From Actinomycetes bacterium (GTDB lineage Bacteria; Actinomycetota; Acidimicrobiia; Acidimicrobiales; Acidimicrobiaceae): a stretch of DNA of 64,000 nt. The stretch covers positions 1 to 64,000 of the forward strand of contig JAKARV010000001.1 in the NCBI GenBank assembly GCA_021819205.1, in the 5' to 3' direction. The notes under the pieces are model-generated. The model was not told the DNA's origin and made no database searches. It saw only the letters and a program-made list of their open reading frames with translations. Position 1 is the first letter of the stretch, and each line of letters opens with the position of its first letter. Shown in pieces: positions 15,079 to 23,592 of this stretch. The position numbers were made by a program, and so were the translations under genes.

Positions 15079-16430
15079 CTGCATCAGTCTTTACAGTTGC
15101 CCGGCCGGAAAATCGAGAACTTGGCGCGACGCTCTCAGAAGAGACTTCGGAGGGGCTTCAGGAGCTGGTGGCGAGGTCGGCGACCCCAGCGGGCGAGCTT
15201 GACCTCGAGACTGGCGCCACCCTGAGGATACCGGAGGCAGCAGCGGAGGTAGAGACCTTCAGCGATGACGGCCGGATGATTATCAACATGGGACCGCAAC
15301 ACCCCTCCACCCATGGGGTTCTCCGGATCATGCTGGAGATCGAAGGGGAGACTGTCCTGCGGTCGAAGCCGGTGATCGGCTACCTCCACACCGGAATGGA
15401 GAAGACCGCGGAGAACCTGACCTACCTGCAGGGGGCTACCAACGTAACCCGAATGGACTACCTGTCTCCGCTCAATAATGAGTTGGTTTTTGCGCTGGCG
15501 GTCGAGGACTTGTTGGCTCTTGAAATTCCGGAGAGGGCTACCTGGATCCGGATGTTGCTTTCGGAACTCAACCGGATCTCGTCGCACGTGATGTGGCTCG
15601 CCACCAACGGGATGGACCTCGGCTCCAGCTCGATGATGATCTTCGGCTTTCGCGAGCGCGAGATGGTGCTCTCCTTCTTCGAGAAGGCGTCCGGCTTGCG
15701 GATGAACCACAACTATGTCCGCCCCGGAGGTGTGGCAGCAGATCTGCCGGACGGTTGGGAGGACGATGTAACCGCGATCGTCGATACTATCGAAGCGCGG
15801 ATCAACGACTACAACGAGCTCCTTACCGGCCAGCCGATCTTCCACGAACGGGTCTTCGGGGTCGGGATTCTCCGGCCCGAAGAGGCGATAGCGCTGTCGG
15901 CGACCGGGCCGATATTGCGCTCCACCGGAGTTGCTTGGGATCTCCGGCGGGAGATGCCCTACCTTTTCTACGACAAGGTGGATTTCGACGTCGTCGTCGG
16001 CACTGTCGGCGACACCTACGACCGATACTCGGTCCGGATCCACGAGATTCTTCAGTCGATCCGGATCGTCCGACAGGTGCTGGAACAGATGCCCTCCGGT
16101 CCATACCGGGCTCTTGACCCAAAGGTCACGCCACCGCCGCGGGCGCGGGTGGATGAGTCGATGGAGGCGCTGATTCATCACTTCAAGCTGTTCACCGAGG
16201 GAATCCGGGTCCCTCCGGGCGAGACCTATCAGGCCATCGAGTCACCTCGGGGCGAACTTGGTTGCTACATGGTCTCAGATGGCGGTGCAAAGCCGTATCG
16301 GATGCATATCAGGGGACCATCGTTCGTGAACCTCCAGTCGCTGCCGGTCATGCTCCGCGGCGGCCTGCTCGCGGATGGGGTAGCGATTATCTCGTCGGTT
16401 GATCCGGTTATGGGAGAGGTGGATCGGTAG
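15075..16430 (+). CDS. nuoD: NADH-quinone oxidoreductase subunit D
   Basis: A 451-residue homologue of the 49 kDa subunit, which with NuoB forms the quinone-binding pocket. Motifs: MGPQHPSTHGVLR, GYLHTGMEK, LNRISSHVMWL, MNHNYVRPGGVA and, at the end, MRGGLLADGVAIISSVDPVMGEVDR. The first 70 or so residues, before the conserved part, are an extension; no better internal start has a ribosome site and the ATG overlaps the nuoC stop (ATGA), so the long form is kept. Confidence 0.96.
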   Translation: MTASVFTVARPENRELGATLSEETSEGLQELVARSATPAGELDLETGATLRIPEAAAEVETFSDDGRMIINMGPQHPSTHGVLRIMLEIEGETVLRSKPVIGYLHTGMEKTAENLTYLQGATNVTRMDYLSPLNNELVFALAVEDLLALEIPERATWIRMLLSELNRISSHVMWLATNGMDLGSSSMMIFGFREREMVLSFFEKASGLRMNHNYVRPGGVAADLPDGWEDDVTAIVDTIEARINDYNELLTGQPIFHERVFGVGILRPEEAIALSATGPILRSTGVAWDLRREMPYLFYDKVDFDVVVGTVGDTYDRYSVRIHEILQSIRIVRQVLEQMPSGPYRALDPKVTPPPRARVDESMEALIHHFKLFTEGIRVPPGETYQAIESPRGELGCYMVSDGGAKPYRMHIRGPSFVNLQSLPVMLRGGLLADGVAIISSVDPVMGEVDR

Positions 16431-17051
16431 ATGGCACGGTTTGAAGGTGAAATGCTGGGTCGGGCTGAACGGCTTGCCAGCCTCTATCCAGATCCGCGGT
16501 CGGCGATTATTCCTCTGTGCCATCTCGCCCAGGAGCAGGATGGGTACGTGACCGAGGAGGCGATAGCCCACATTGGAGAGTTGGTAGGGGCGACAGGCGC
16601 TGAGGTCCAGGGCACCGCTTCCTTCTACGACATGCTCAAGTTCGAGCCGGTAGGGAAGTATGTAATCGGCGTCTGCACCAACATCTCCTGCATGCTCCGC
16701 GGCGGTTACGAGCTTCTCGATGCCGCGTCGAACACGCTTGGCGTCCCGCCGGGGGAGACGACCGCTGACGGCATCTTCACCCTGGAAGAGGTGGAGTGCG
16801 TAGCCCACTGCGATAAAGCACCCGCTGTCCAGATCAACTACCGCTACTTCGGGCCGGTCGACAGTGATGCCTTCGCCGAGCTGGTAGGCCAGCTCAAATC
16901 GGGAGAACTTGACGAACAGGTGCCCGAGCACGGAACCCTCATCAGGGTGCTTCGCGACGCTCCACCCCCAATACCGCTGGAGGAGATCGATGCCGAGCGG
17001 GCTCGGCAGGACGCGGAGCGGGAGGCGCGAGCCGCCTCCCGGGAGGTGTAG
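16431..17051 (+). CDS. nuoE: NADH-quinone oxidoreductase subunit E
   Basis: A 206-residue thioredoxin-like [2Fe-2S] subunit (24 kDa homologue, cluster N1a) of the NADH-oxidising module. The ligands are in CTNISCMLRGG and EVECVAHCDKAP. Compared with the usual 160-180 residues, there is a C-terminal extension rich in Glu, Arg and Ala (ARQDAEREARAASREV), probably helical. It starts directly after the nuoD stop. Confidence 0.94.
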   Translation: MARFEGEMLGRAERLASLYPDPRSAIIPLCHLAQEQDGYVTEEAIAHIGELVGATGAEVQGTASFYDMLKFEPVGKYVIGVCTNISCMLRGGYELLDAASNTLGVPPGETTADGIFTLEEVECVAHCDKAPAVQINYRYFGPVDSDAFAELVGQLKSGELDEQVPEHGTLIRVLRDAPPPIPLEEIDAERARQDAEREARAASREV

Positions 17052-17052
17052 C

Positions 17053-18342
17053 GTGAGGATCGTAGGCGGAAGACTTGAGCACCCTGATTCGCATACGCTG
17101 GAGCGATTTCTCGCAACCGGCGGCAACAACTCCTTCAGAAAGGCGCTGTTGGAGATGACGCCGGAGGCGGTGGCGGCGGAGGTGCTCACCGCAAACCTGC
17201 TAGGCCGCGGCGGCGCCGGATTCGAGGCCGGACGCAAGTGGGGGATGCTTCGGAAGGCAAAGCGGCGATATCTGGTTGTGAACGGCGACGAGAGCGAGCC
17301 GGCGACCTTCAAGGATCACCTCCTAGTTGAGCGGGACCCCCATCAGCTGGTGGAAGGGGCGAGCATCGCGGCATACGCCATCGGGGCATCGTTGGCGGTG
17401 ATCTACCTCCGAGGCGAGTTTGCGCTCGGCCTTGAGCGGGTCCAGGAGGCGATCAACGACGCATACCGGATAGGAGCGTTGGGGCGTGACATCTTCGGCT
17501 CTGGATTCTCGCTCGATATTCTTCTTCAGCCCGGCGCAGGAGCCTACATCTGCGGCGAAGAGACCGCTCTACTCGAGTCTCTGGAGGGAAAGCGCGGCTT
17601 CCCTCGGATCAAGCCACCATATTTTCCTGCGGTCATCGGTCTCTATGGCGCTCCGACCATCGTCAACAATGTGGAGACGGTTTCGAACCTTCCTTGGATA
17701 GTCGAGCACGGTGGCGAGGCCTTTAAGAGCCTCGGTTCTGGCCGGTCTACCGGCACCCGGCTCTTTGCCCTCTCCGGCCAGGTGAACCGGCCCGGCGTCT
17801 ACGAGGTCGAGATGACCAAGATCACTTTTCGGGACCTGATTTTCGGCGAGGAGTACGGCCAGGGCCTTGCCCCTTCCCGCAATCTCACTGCCTTCATCCC
17901 GGGCGGGGCCTCGTCACCGTGGTTTTTCCCGGAGCACCTTGACCTGCCGTTGGGGCAGGATGAGGTGGCGAAGGCCGGTTCTATGCTTGGCTCGGGTTCG
18001 GTTATCGTCATGGACGACTCATCCTGCCCGGTGAGGTCGGCTTGGAGGATTGCCCGCTTTTTCGCGCGCGAGTCTTGTGGCCAGTGCACCCCCTGTCGGG
18101 AAGGGGGGACTTGGATCGATCGGATCATGGAGCGGATTGAGATTGGAAACGGCCGGGAGGAGGATCTCGACTTGCTCCTCGACCTCTGCGACAACATCTC
18201 TCCCGGAGTGGTTTGGCCTCCGGCCCAGACCACGATCTGCGTTCTCGGGCCTTCTATACCTCCGGCAATAAGCGCGGCCATATCCCGGTTCCGCGACGAT
18301 TTCTTGCTCCATATCAAGGAAGGGCGGTGCCCGCATGCCTGA
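17053..18342 (+). CDS. nuoF: NADH-quinone oxidoreductase subunit F
   Basis: A 429-residue NADH- and FMN-binding subunit (51 kDa homologue), the entry point of electrons. GRGGAGFEAGRKW is the NADH site, VVNGDESEPATFKD the FMN site, and ESCGQCTPCREGG with a later Cys the N3 [4Fe-4S] cluster. The frame is open upstream inside nuoE, but GTG 17053 preceded by GGGAGGTG gives the normal N-terminus VRIVGGRLEHPDS. The stop overlaps the nuoG start by 8 bp. Confidence 0.95.
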   Translation: MRIVGGRLEHPDSHTLERFLATGGNNSFRKALLEMTPEAVAAEVLTANLLGRGGAGFEAGRKWGMLRKAKRRYLVVNGDESEPATFKDHLLVERDPHQLVEGASIAAYAIGASLAVIYLRGEFALGLERVQEAINDAYRIGALGRDIFGSGFSLDILLQPGAGAYICGEETALLESLEGKRGFPRIKPPYFPAVIGLYGAPTIVNNVETVSNLPWIVEHGGEAFKSLGSGRSTGTRLFALSGQVNRPGVYEVEMTKITFRDLIFGEEYGQGLAPSRNLTAFIPGGASSPWFFPEHLDLPLGQDEVAKAGSMLGSGSVIVMDDSSCPVRSAWRIARFFARESCGQCTPCREGGTWIDRIMERIEIGNGREEDLDLLLDLCDNISPGVVWPPAQTTICVLGPSIPPAISAAISRFRDDFLLHIKEGRCPHA

Positions 18343-20887
18343 CGAGCTGGTGTCAGTCACCCTCGACGGCCAGGTAGTACAAGTAGCCAAGGGAACACCG
18401 ATCATCGAGGCCCTTGACCAGATCGGCGTCCATGTCCCGCGCTTCTGCTATCACCCGCGGATGAGCGCGGTAGGCGTGTGCCGGATGTGCCTGGTCGAGG
18501 TGTCCGGACCGCGTGGCTTTTCGCTCCAGCCCTCCTGCTACCTATCGGTGGCGGAAGGGATGGAGGTGGTTACGACATCCGAGGCGGTGAGGAAGGCCCA
18601 GGGTGGTGTGATCGAGTTTCTGCTGGCTAACCATCCCCTTGACTGCCCGGTCTGCGACAAAGGGGGCGAGTGTCCGCTCCAGGATCAGGCGTTCGCGCAC
18701 GGGGCGGGGGAGACGCGCTATGTGGAGGAGAAGCGGCATTACGCCAAGCCGATCCCGATCTCGCGCCTCATCAAGCTCGACCGCGAGCGCTGCATCCAGT
18801 GCGACCGGTGCACCCGGTTTGCCGATGAGGTGGCCGGTGAGGCGCTTCTAGACTTTCGCGGTCGGGGAAACGCGATCCGGATATCCACCTTCTCCAGCGT
18901 AGAGTTCGACTCCTACTTCTCGGGGAACGTCACCCAGATCTGCCCGGTGGGAGCGCTTACCGCAACTCCCTACCGCTTCAAGGCGAGACCGTGGGATTTG
19001 ACGCAGTCCGCCTCCACCTGTGGCTGGTGCTCCTTCGGATGCCAGGTTTCAGTTCAAGCGAGCCAGAACGAGCTCACCCGAGTACTGGGAATCGACTCCG
19101 ACGCGATCAACCACAGCTGGCTTTGCGATCGCGGCCGCTTTGGTATTAGCGAGGTCAATAACCGGGATTCCCGAGTCCTCTCTCCCTGGCTAAGGGAGGG
19201 GGGCGCGCGGCGCGAGGTCTCCTGGACCCGCGCAGTTGGGGCGATTGCCGAAGTTGTCAAGCAAGCCAAGGCGCGCAACGGGAACGCTTCGGTCGCCGTG
19301 ATTGGTTCTGGACGGCTGAACCTGGAGGACAGCTATGCCTGGGCCAAACTTGCGCTCGACGTGATCGGGACGCCGCTAGTCGACGGGCTTCTCGGGCAGG
19401 GAGGCATCGCCGCTACATGGTTCGAGCGGGCTGCCTCGATCGAGCAGGCACTCTCTTCGCGTGCTCTGATCGCCCTCAACGTTGATCCGAAAGAGGAGGT
19501 TCCGGTCCTTCACCTCCGCCTCCGCGAAGCCGTTCGCAAGGGGCTTCACCTGATTGAAGTGAACTCGACTGCCACCTCGCTATCTGCGATGGCAGCCACC
19601 TCCATTCAACTCTCGCCGGATAAAGTCGGTGAACTTGCGGAGGTGGTCATGCGCAGCGTCCCCGGTGGCGAGGGGGACGTTGTGATTTTGGTGGGTGGCT
19701 TGAACCGGGCTATGGATCCGGCGGTCACGAGTGGGATCCTCCAGAGTCTTGTGGCGGCGATGCCTGAGGCGAAGATCTTGAGTGCTCTCGGTGCGGCCAA
19801 CGTTCACGGCGCCTTTTTGGCCGGTCTCTCACCCGGCGTTCTGCCGGGTGCTGGCGAGGGGGCTCTGCCAAGTTCGTGGAGAGCGCCAGCGGACTCGAGC
19901 CGGGCCAACTACGCGAACATCCTTCGCGCCGCTTCGGCGGGCGAGGTTGGCGTGCTTATATTACTCGACTGCGACCTTGAAGAGGCCGGTGTCGCGCCGG
20001 CGGCAATCGAGGCTCTTGGGGAACGATGCGCCCTAATCAGCTTGGCCTCCTACGAGTCGGCTACCTCGAGGGCGTCCGCTGTGACTCTTCCCCTGGCCAC
20101 CTGGTCCGAGGCTAGGGGGTCTATGGTCAATGGAGAGGGGCGGATGCTGCGGCTCGGGGAGCAGCTCGAGCCAGCCGGGCTCTCCAAGCCGGGCTGGGTG
20201 GCGGCGTCGCTGGTCGCCAGCGACCTTGGCAACGACATGTCGATCTTTACTGCCGGTGATATCTGGGCCGAACTTAAGACTTGGGGAGGGGCTTTTGCCG
20301 GTGTTGAACCAGAGATCTTCAACTCCACGCTCGACGGTCCACTCCTCCCGGTAGCGAGGTGGAATGCTGGAGGACCTCCGCGCGCACTGGATCCGGTCGC
20401 CACTCCCGGTATAGCCTCGGTGCGCAGGCAGGGGCCGGACTTCAGAGCAGGCGCGGTTCTCGACCCACACGCTACCGGCACTGGTTCCGCTCCGACTGCC
20501 AAAGTCCTCACGGCTGGGCGGTTGGCAGCAGCTGATGCTAGAGCAGGCGTTTCGGTTGAGATAGGCGTGGCTGGAGAGGACGAAGCCTGGTTGGTGCTGG
20601 CGCGCAGGGTGTACGAAGCCGATGCCCGCCTTGCCGCCAACCCCGCGCTGGCAAGCTTTGTTCGCGACGACCGGGTCATGGTCTCCCCTGCCCGGCTCGC
20701 TCGGCTCGGCGCGGATGACGGGGACCGGGTGCGGGTTATCGGCTCGGTGGAGATCGAGGCGGTGGTCCACTCCGACGCATCTATCCCCGATTGGGCAATA
20801 GCGGTTGAGGGCCGGACGATCGCGGTAATGCATTTGGTGGATGGTGCGGGATGGTCACGAGTACGATTGGAGAGGCTTAATGGGTAG
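18335..20887 (+). CDS. nuoG: NADH-quinone oxidoreductase subunit G
   Basis: An 850-residue (75 kDa-type) subunit carrying several iron-sulfur clusters. The N-terminal [2Fe-2S] ferredoxin domain shows FCYHPRMSAVGVCRMC; then HPLDCPVCDKGGECPLQD and RCIQCDRCTRF...QICPVGAL bind [4Fe-4S] clusters, and STCGWCSFGCQVSV is the start of the molybdopterin-oxidoreductase-like domain (N7-type cysteines). The C-terminal third is a poorly conserved, Ala-rich remnant of that domain. It overlaps nuoH by 8 bp. Confidence 0.94.
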   Translation: MPDELVSVTLDGQVVQVAKGTPIIEALDQIGVHVPRFCYHPRMSAVGVCRMCLVEVSGPRGFSLQPSCYLSVAEGMEVVTTSEAVRKAQGGVIEFLLANHPLDCPVCDKGGECPLQDQAFAHGAGETRYVEEKRHYAKPIPISRLIKLDRERCIQCDRCTRFADEVAGEALLDFRGRGNAIRISTFSSVEFDSYFSGNVTQICPVGALTATPYRFKARPWDLTQSASTCGWCSFGCQVSVQASQNELTRVLGIDSDAINHSWLCDRGRFGISEVNNRDSRVLSPWLREGGARREVSWTRAVGAIAEVVKQAKARNGNASVAVIGSGRLNLEDSYAWAKLALDVIGTPLVDGLLGQGGIAATWFERAASIEQALSSRALIALNVDPKEEVPVLHLRLREAVRKGLHLIEVNSTATSLSAMAATSIQLSPDKVGELAEVVMRSVPGGEGDVVILVGGLNRAMDPAVTSGILQSLVAAMPEAKILSALGAANVHGAFLAGLSPGVLPGAGEGALPSSWRAPADSSRANYANILRAASAGEVGVLILLDCDLEEAGVAPAAIEALGERCALISLASYESATSRASAVTLPLATWSEARGSMVNGEGRMLRLGEQLEPAGLSKPGWVAASLVASDLGNDMSIFTAGDIWAELKTWGGAFAGVEPEIFNSTLDGPLLPVARWNAGGPPRALDPVATPGIASVRRQGPDFRAGAVLDPHATGTGSAPTAKVLTAGRLAAADARAGVSVEIGVAGEDEAWLVLARRVYEADARLAANPALASFVRDDRVMVSPARLARLGADDGDRVRVIGSVEIEAVVHSDASIPDWAIAVEGRTIAVMHLVDGAGWSRVRLERLNG

Positions 20888-22070
20888 CGATCTCTTGCTA
20901 GCGGGGCATCTTTCGCTGGCGGTGGTCCTTATCGTCGTGGTCAAGGTGCTGGTGGCCTTCGTCGCGCTTCTGGTTTCGGTGCTGCTGGCGATCTGGATCG
21001 AGCGCAAGGTCATCTCCGACATGCAAAATCGTATCGGCCCGAACCGTGCGGGCCCCTGGGGTTTGTTGCAGAGTCTTGCCGATGGCATGAAGCTCTTCTT
21101 CAAAGAGGACCTAGTCCCGGAGCGGTCGGATCGGTTCGTGTTCAAGCTCGCACCATACCTTTCGGTCATTCCCGCCTTCATCACCTTTACGCTGGTCCCG
21201 ATCGGGGGCTCGGTGGACATCTTTGGGCACCATACCGAGCTCCAAGTGGCAGATCCCCCGATCGGAATTTTGCTTCTGATCGCAATGTCGTCGATCTCGG
21301 TCTACGGCGTCATGCTCGCTGGCTGGTCATCGGGGTCAAAGTACCCGTTGCTCGGATCGGTGCGAGCGTCCGCCCAGATGATTTCGTACGAAGCCGCAAT
21401 GGGCCTTTCGATAGCCTCGGTGGTGCTGATTACCGGGTCGCTCTCCACGCGAGACATGGTTACGCAGCAGCTGGGTACGTTTTTCGGTTTCATCCCGCAC
21501 TGGAACCTGATCCGGCTCGGGATCATCCCGTTCGTGGTCTTCATCATTGCGATAACGGCAGAGGTGAACCGGCCCCCGTTTGACCTGGTCGAGGCGGAGC
21601 AGGAGTTGGTGGGCGGTTTCCACACCGAGTACTCCTCGATCAGGTTTGCCCTTTTCTACTTGGCCGAGTACATGAACACCATCACAATGAGCGCGATTAT
21701 GGTCACGATGTTTTTTGGTGGCCCGGACGGTCCCGACCCGACCTTTCTGCACTGGCTCTGGCCAATCCTGTGGTTCCTGGTGAAGACCGCTATCTTTTTC
21801 GTGATCTACGTATGGTTCAGGGCCGCCCTTCCTCGCCTCCGCTACGACCAGTTGATGGACCTCGGTTGGAAGGTACTGATTCCGGTCTCGCTGGCTTGGA
21901 TTTTGGTCATAGCTGCGATGAGGGTGTCGCGTCCGCTCGGGTTCGCACTGGTCCTCTTGGGATTCTTGGCAGCTTTGGTGTTGACGAGAGCGATTTCGAT
22001 TGGGCACGAGCGTGCCGGGCAGGCGAGGATCCAGGCGCTGCCGGGAGAGGAGATCAATGGGGATTCTTAG
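20880..22070 (+). CDS. nuoH: NADH-quinone oxidoreductase subunit H
   Basis: A 396-residue membrane subunit (ND1 homologue) with about eight hydrophobic helices, joining the peripheral and membrane arms and forming part of the quinone tunnel. Signature segments: WIERKVISDMQNRIGPNRAG, KEDLVPERSD, and AEVNRPPFDLVEAEQELVGG followed by FHTEYSSIRFALFYLAEY. ATG 20880 is chosen (GGAGAGG five bases before it); an in-frame start at 20841 would extend into nuoG. It overlaps nuoI by 14 bp. Confidence 0.95.
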   Translation: MGSDLLLAGHLSLAVVLIVVVKVLVAFVALLVSVLLAIWIERKVISDMQNRIGPNRAGPWGLLQSLADGMKLFFKEDLVPERSDRFVFKLAPYLSVIPAFITFTLVPIGGSVDIFGHHTELQVADPPIGILLLIAMSSISVYGVMLAGWSSGSKYPLLGSVRASAQMISYEAAMGLSIASVVLITGSLSTRDMVTQQLGTFFGFIPHWNLIRLGIIPFVVFIIAITAEVNRPPFDLVEAEQELVGGFHTEYSSIRFALFYLAEYMNTITMSAIMVTMFFGGPDGPDPTFLHWLWPILWFLVKTAIFFVIYVWFRAALPRLRYDQLMDLGWKVLIPVSLAWILVIAAMRVSRPLGFALVLLGFLAALVLTRAISIGHERAGQARIQALPGEEINGDS

Positions 22071-22740
22071 CGGCCTGGGTGGGTTCAAAGTAACCTTCAA
22101 GCAGATTTTCGAGCCCAGGGTTACCAAGCAATACCCAGAGGAGAAGCGGCCGAAGCCGCCACGGTTTCATGGGCGCCACGTCCTCAACCGGTACCCGGAT
22201 GGCATGGAGAAGTGCATCGGGTGCGAGCTCTGCGCTGGGGTGTGCCCTGCCAAATGCATCTATGTGCGGGGTGCCGATAACGATCCGGCGAATCCGACCT
22301 CTCCCGGAGAGCGCTTTGGCTTCGTTTACGAGATCAACTTCCTCCGGTGCATCCATTGCGACATGTGCGTTGAGGCTTGCCCGACTGAGGCGATCACCGA
22401 GTCGAAAATGTTCGAGTTCTCCTTCACCAACAGGGAGGATGCCATCTACACCAAAGCTGAGCTTCTGGTAGATCAGGAGGGATCGGCTCGCCGGCTCCAC
22501 TGGGAGGACTGGCGCGACGAGGACGAAGAGTACACGTCGGGATGGGTGCGCGCGACCGCTCCATCGGGTGACCCGGCTTTCCAGGGCGTTCCGGGCTGGT
22601 CCGGCGAGCTTGGATTCGGGGTGCGCGAGCCGGAGCGGGGCCAGTCTGATTTGGCTCTCGAAGAGGCTACCGAGCAGTTCCCGCTGCGGAAAATTCTTGC
22701 CGATCGGATTTCGCGAAAGCTTGGAGGGAAGGTCAGATGA
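22057..22740 (+). CDS. nuoI: NADH-quinone oxidoreductase subunit I
   Basis: A 227-residue ferredoxin-type subunit with two [4Fe-4S] motifs, CIGCELCAGVCP and CIHCDMCVEACP (clusters N6a/N6b). The start ATG 22057 follows GGGAGAGGAG and lies within the nuoH 3' end. The C-terminal 70 residues after the second cluster (a Trp/Asp/Glu-rich stretch DWRDEDEEYTSGW) are longer than in proteobacterial NuoI, as is common in actinobacteria. Confidence 0.94.
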   Translation: MGILSGLGGFKVTFKQIFEPRVTKQYPEEKRPKPPRFHGRHVLNRYPDGMEKCIGCELCAGVCPAKCIYVRGADNDPANPTSPGERFGFVYEINFLRCIHCDMCVEACPTEAITESKMFEFSFTNREDAIYTKAELLVDQEGSARRLHWEDWRDEDEEYTSGWVRATAPSGDPAFQGVPGWSGELGFGVREPERGQSDLALEEATEQFPLRKILADRISRKLGGKVR

Positions 22741-23288
22741 TGTTGGCCGCGATTTCGATTCCGCAGCTTATCGTTTTTGTGGTTGCGGTTGCCATCGTGG
22801 GCGTAGGCGGCGTGGGGCTGCTCGCCGCCAAGCACACGGTGCACTCGGCGCTCTTCTTGGTTATGACGCTTTTCGGAGTGGCGGTGCTCTTCATCGAGGA
22901 GGGCGCGGAGTTCTTGGCCGCCGTGCAGGTAATCGTCTACGCCGGTGCCATAGTTGTACTCTTCCTCTTCGTGATCATGCTGCTCGGGGTGGATCGGGTG
23001 GAGGTTCCGGCGTTTGTGGCGGATCGAAATCGGATCGTTCTTGCCGGCGTTGGCGTGCTCGCGGTCCTGGTTGAGCTTTTCTACGTGGCGAGCGGAGCCT
23101 GGAGCAGCGGTGCTGTTTCTCAGTCTGGCAGCTTGAGCGCAGGCCAGAACGTCGGCGTTCTGGCGAGGTCGGTATTTACTACCTATGTCTATCCCTTCGA
23201 ACTCACCGGCGCGTTGTTGGTGATCGCGGTGGTGGGCGCGGTCGTGCTCTCCAAGCGGCTGATCGGAAGGCGGGAGGTGGATCGTTGA
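22737..23288 (+). CDS. nuoJ: NADH-quinone oxidoreductase subunit J
   Basis: A 183-residue membrane subunit (ND6 homologue) with about five hydrophobic helices. The conserved part is [18 protein letters not shown] and [20 protein letters not shown], which contains the pi-bulge helix of the proton path. Its ATG overlaps the nuoI stop and its own stop overlaps nuoK. Confidence 0.93.
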   Translation: MMLAAISIPQLIVFVVAVAIVGVGGVGLLAAKHTVHSALFLVMTLFGVAVLFIEEGAEFLAAVQVIVYAGAIVVLFLFVIMLLGVDRVEVPAFVADRNRIVLAGVGVLAVLVELFYVASGAWSSGAVSQSGSLSAGQNVGVLARSVFTTYVYPFELTGALLVIAVVGAVVLSKRLIGRREVDR

Positions 23289-23590
23289 CGATTCCCGGCA
23301 GTTGGTACCTGGTGGTGGCGGCCTTGCTCTTTGGGCTGGGCGCGTTCGGAGTGCTGACCAGGCGAAACGTGATCGTCATGTTCATGTCCCTCGAGCTGAT
23401 GCTGAACGCGGTCAACTTGACGTTCGTGTCGTACGCGCGAATGCTCAACGACGTGGGAGGCCAGGTTGACGTCTTCTTCGTGCTGGTGGTGGCGGCAGCT
23501 GAGGTGGTGGTCGGTCTCGGAATCATTGTGGCTATCTTCCGGCAACGGGCGACGGTGACCGCCGACGACATTTCGAGTTTGAAGGGCTAA
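23285..23590 (+). CDS. nuoK: NADH-quinone oxidoreductase subunit K
   Basis: A 101-residue subunit (ND4L homologue) with three transmembrane helices; [28 protein letters not shown]-type sequence (read in two halves) carries the membrane glutamates of the proton path, and [18 protein letters not shown] the third helix. Starts with TTG 23285, overlapping the nuoJ stop (TTGA). Normal family length. Confidence 0.93.
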   Translation: MTIPGSWYLVVAALLFGLGAFGVLTRRNVIVMFMSLELMLNAVNLTFVSYARMLNDVGGQVDVFFVLVVAAAEVVVGLGIIVAIFRQRATVTADDISSLKG

Positions 23591-23592
23591 CT

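Noticed and set aside
15135-16181. 348-codon open frame antisense to nuoD
   Set aside because: Opposite nuoD and with a composition typical of antisense reading.
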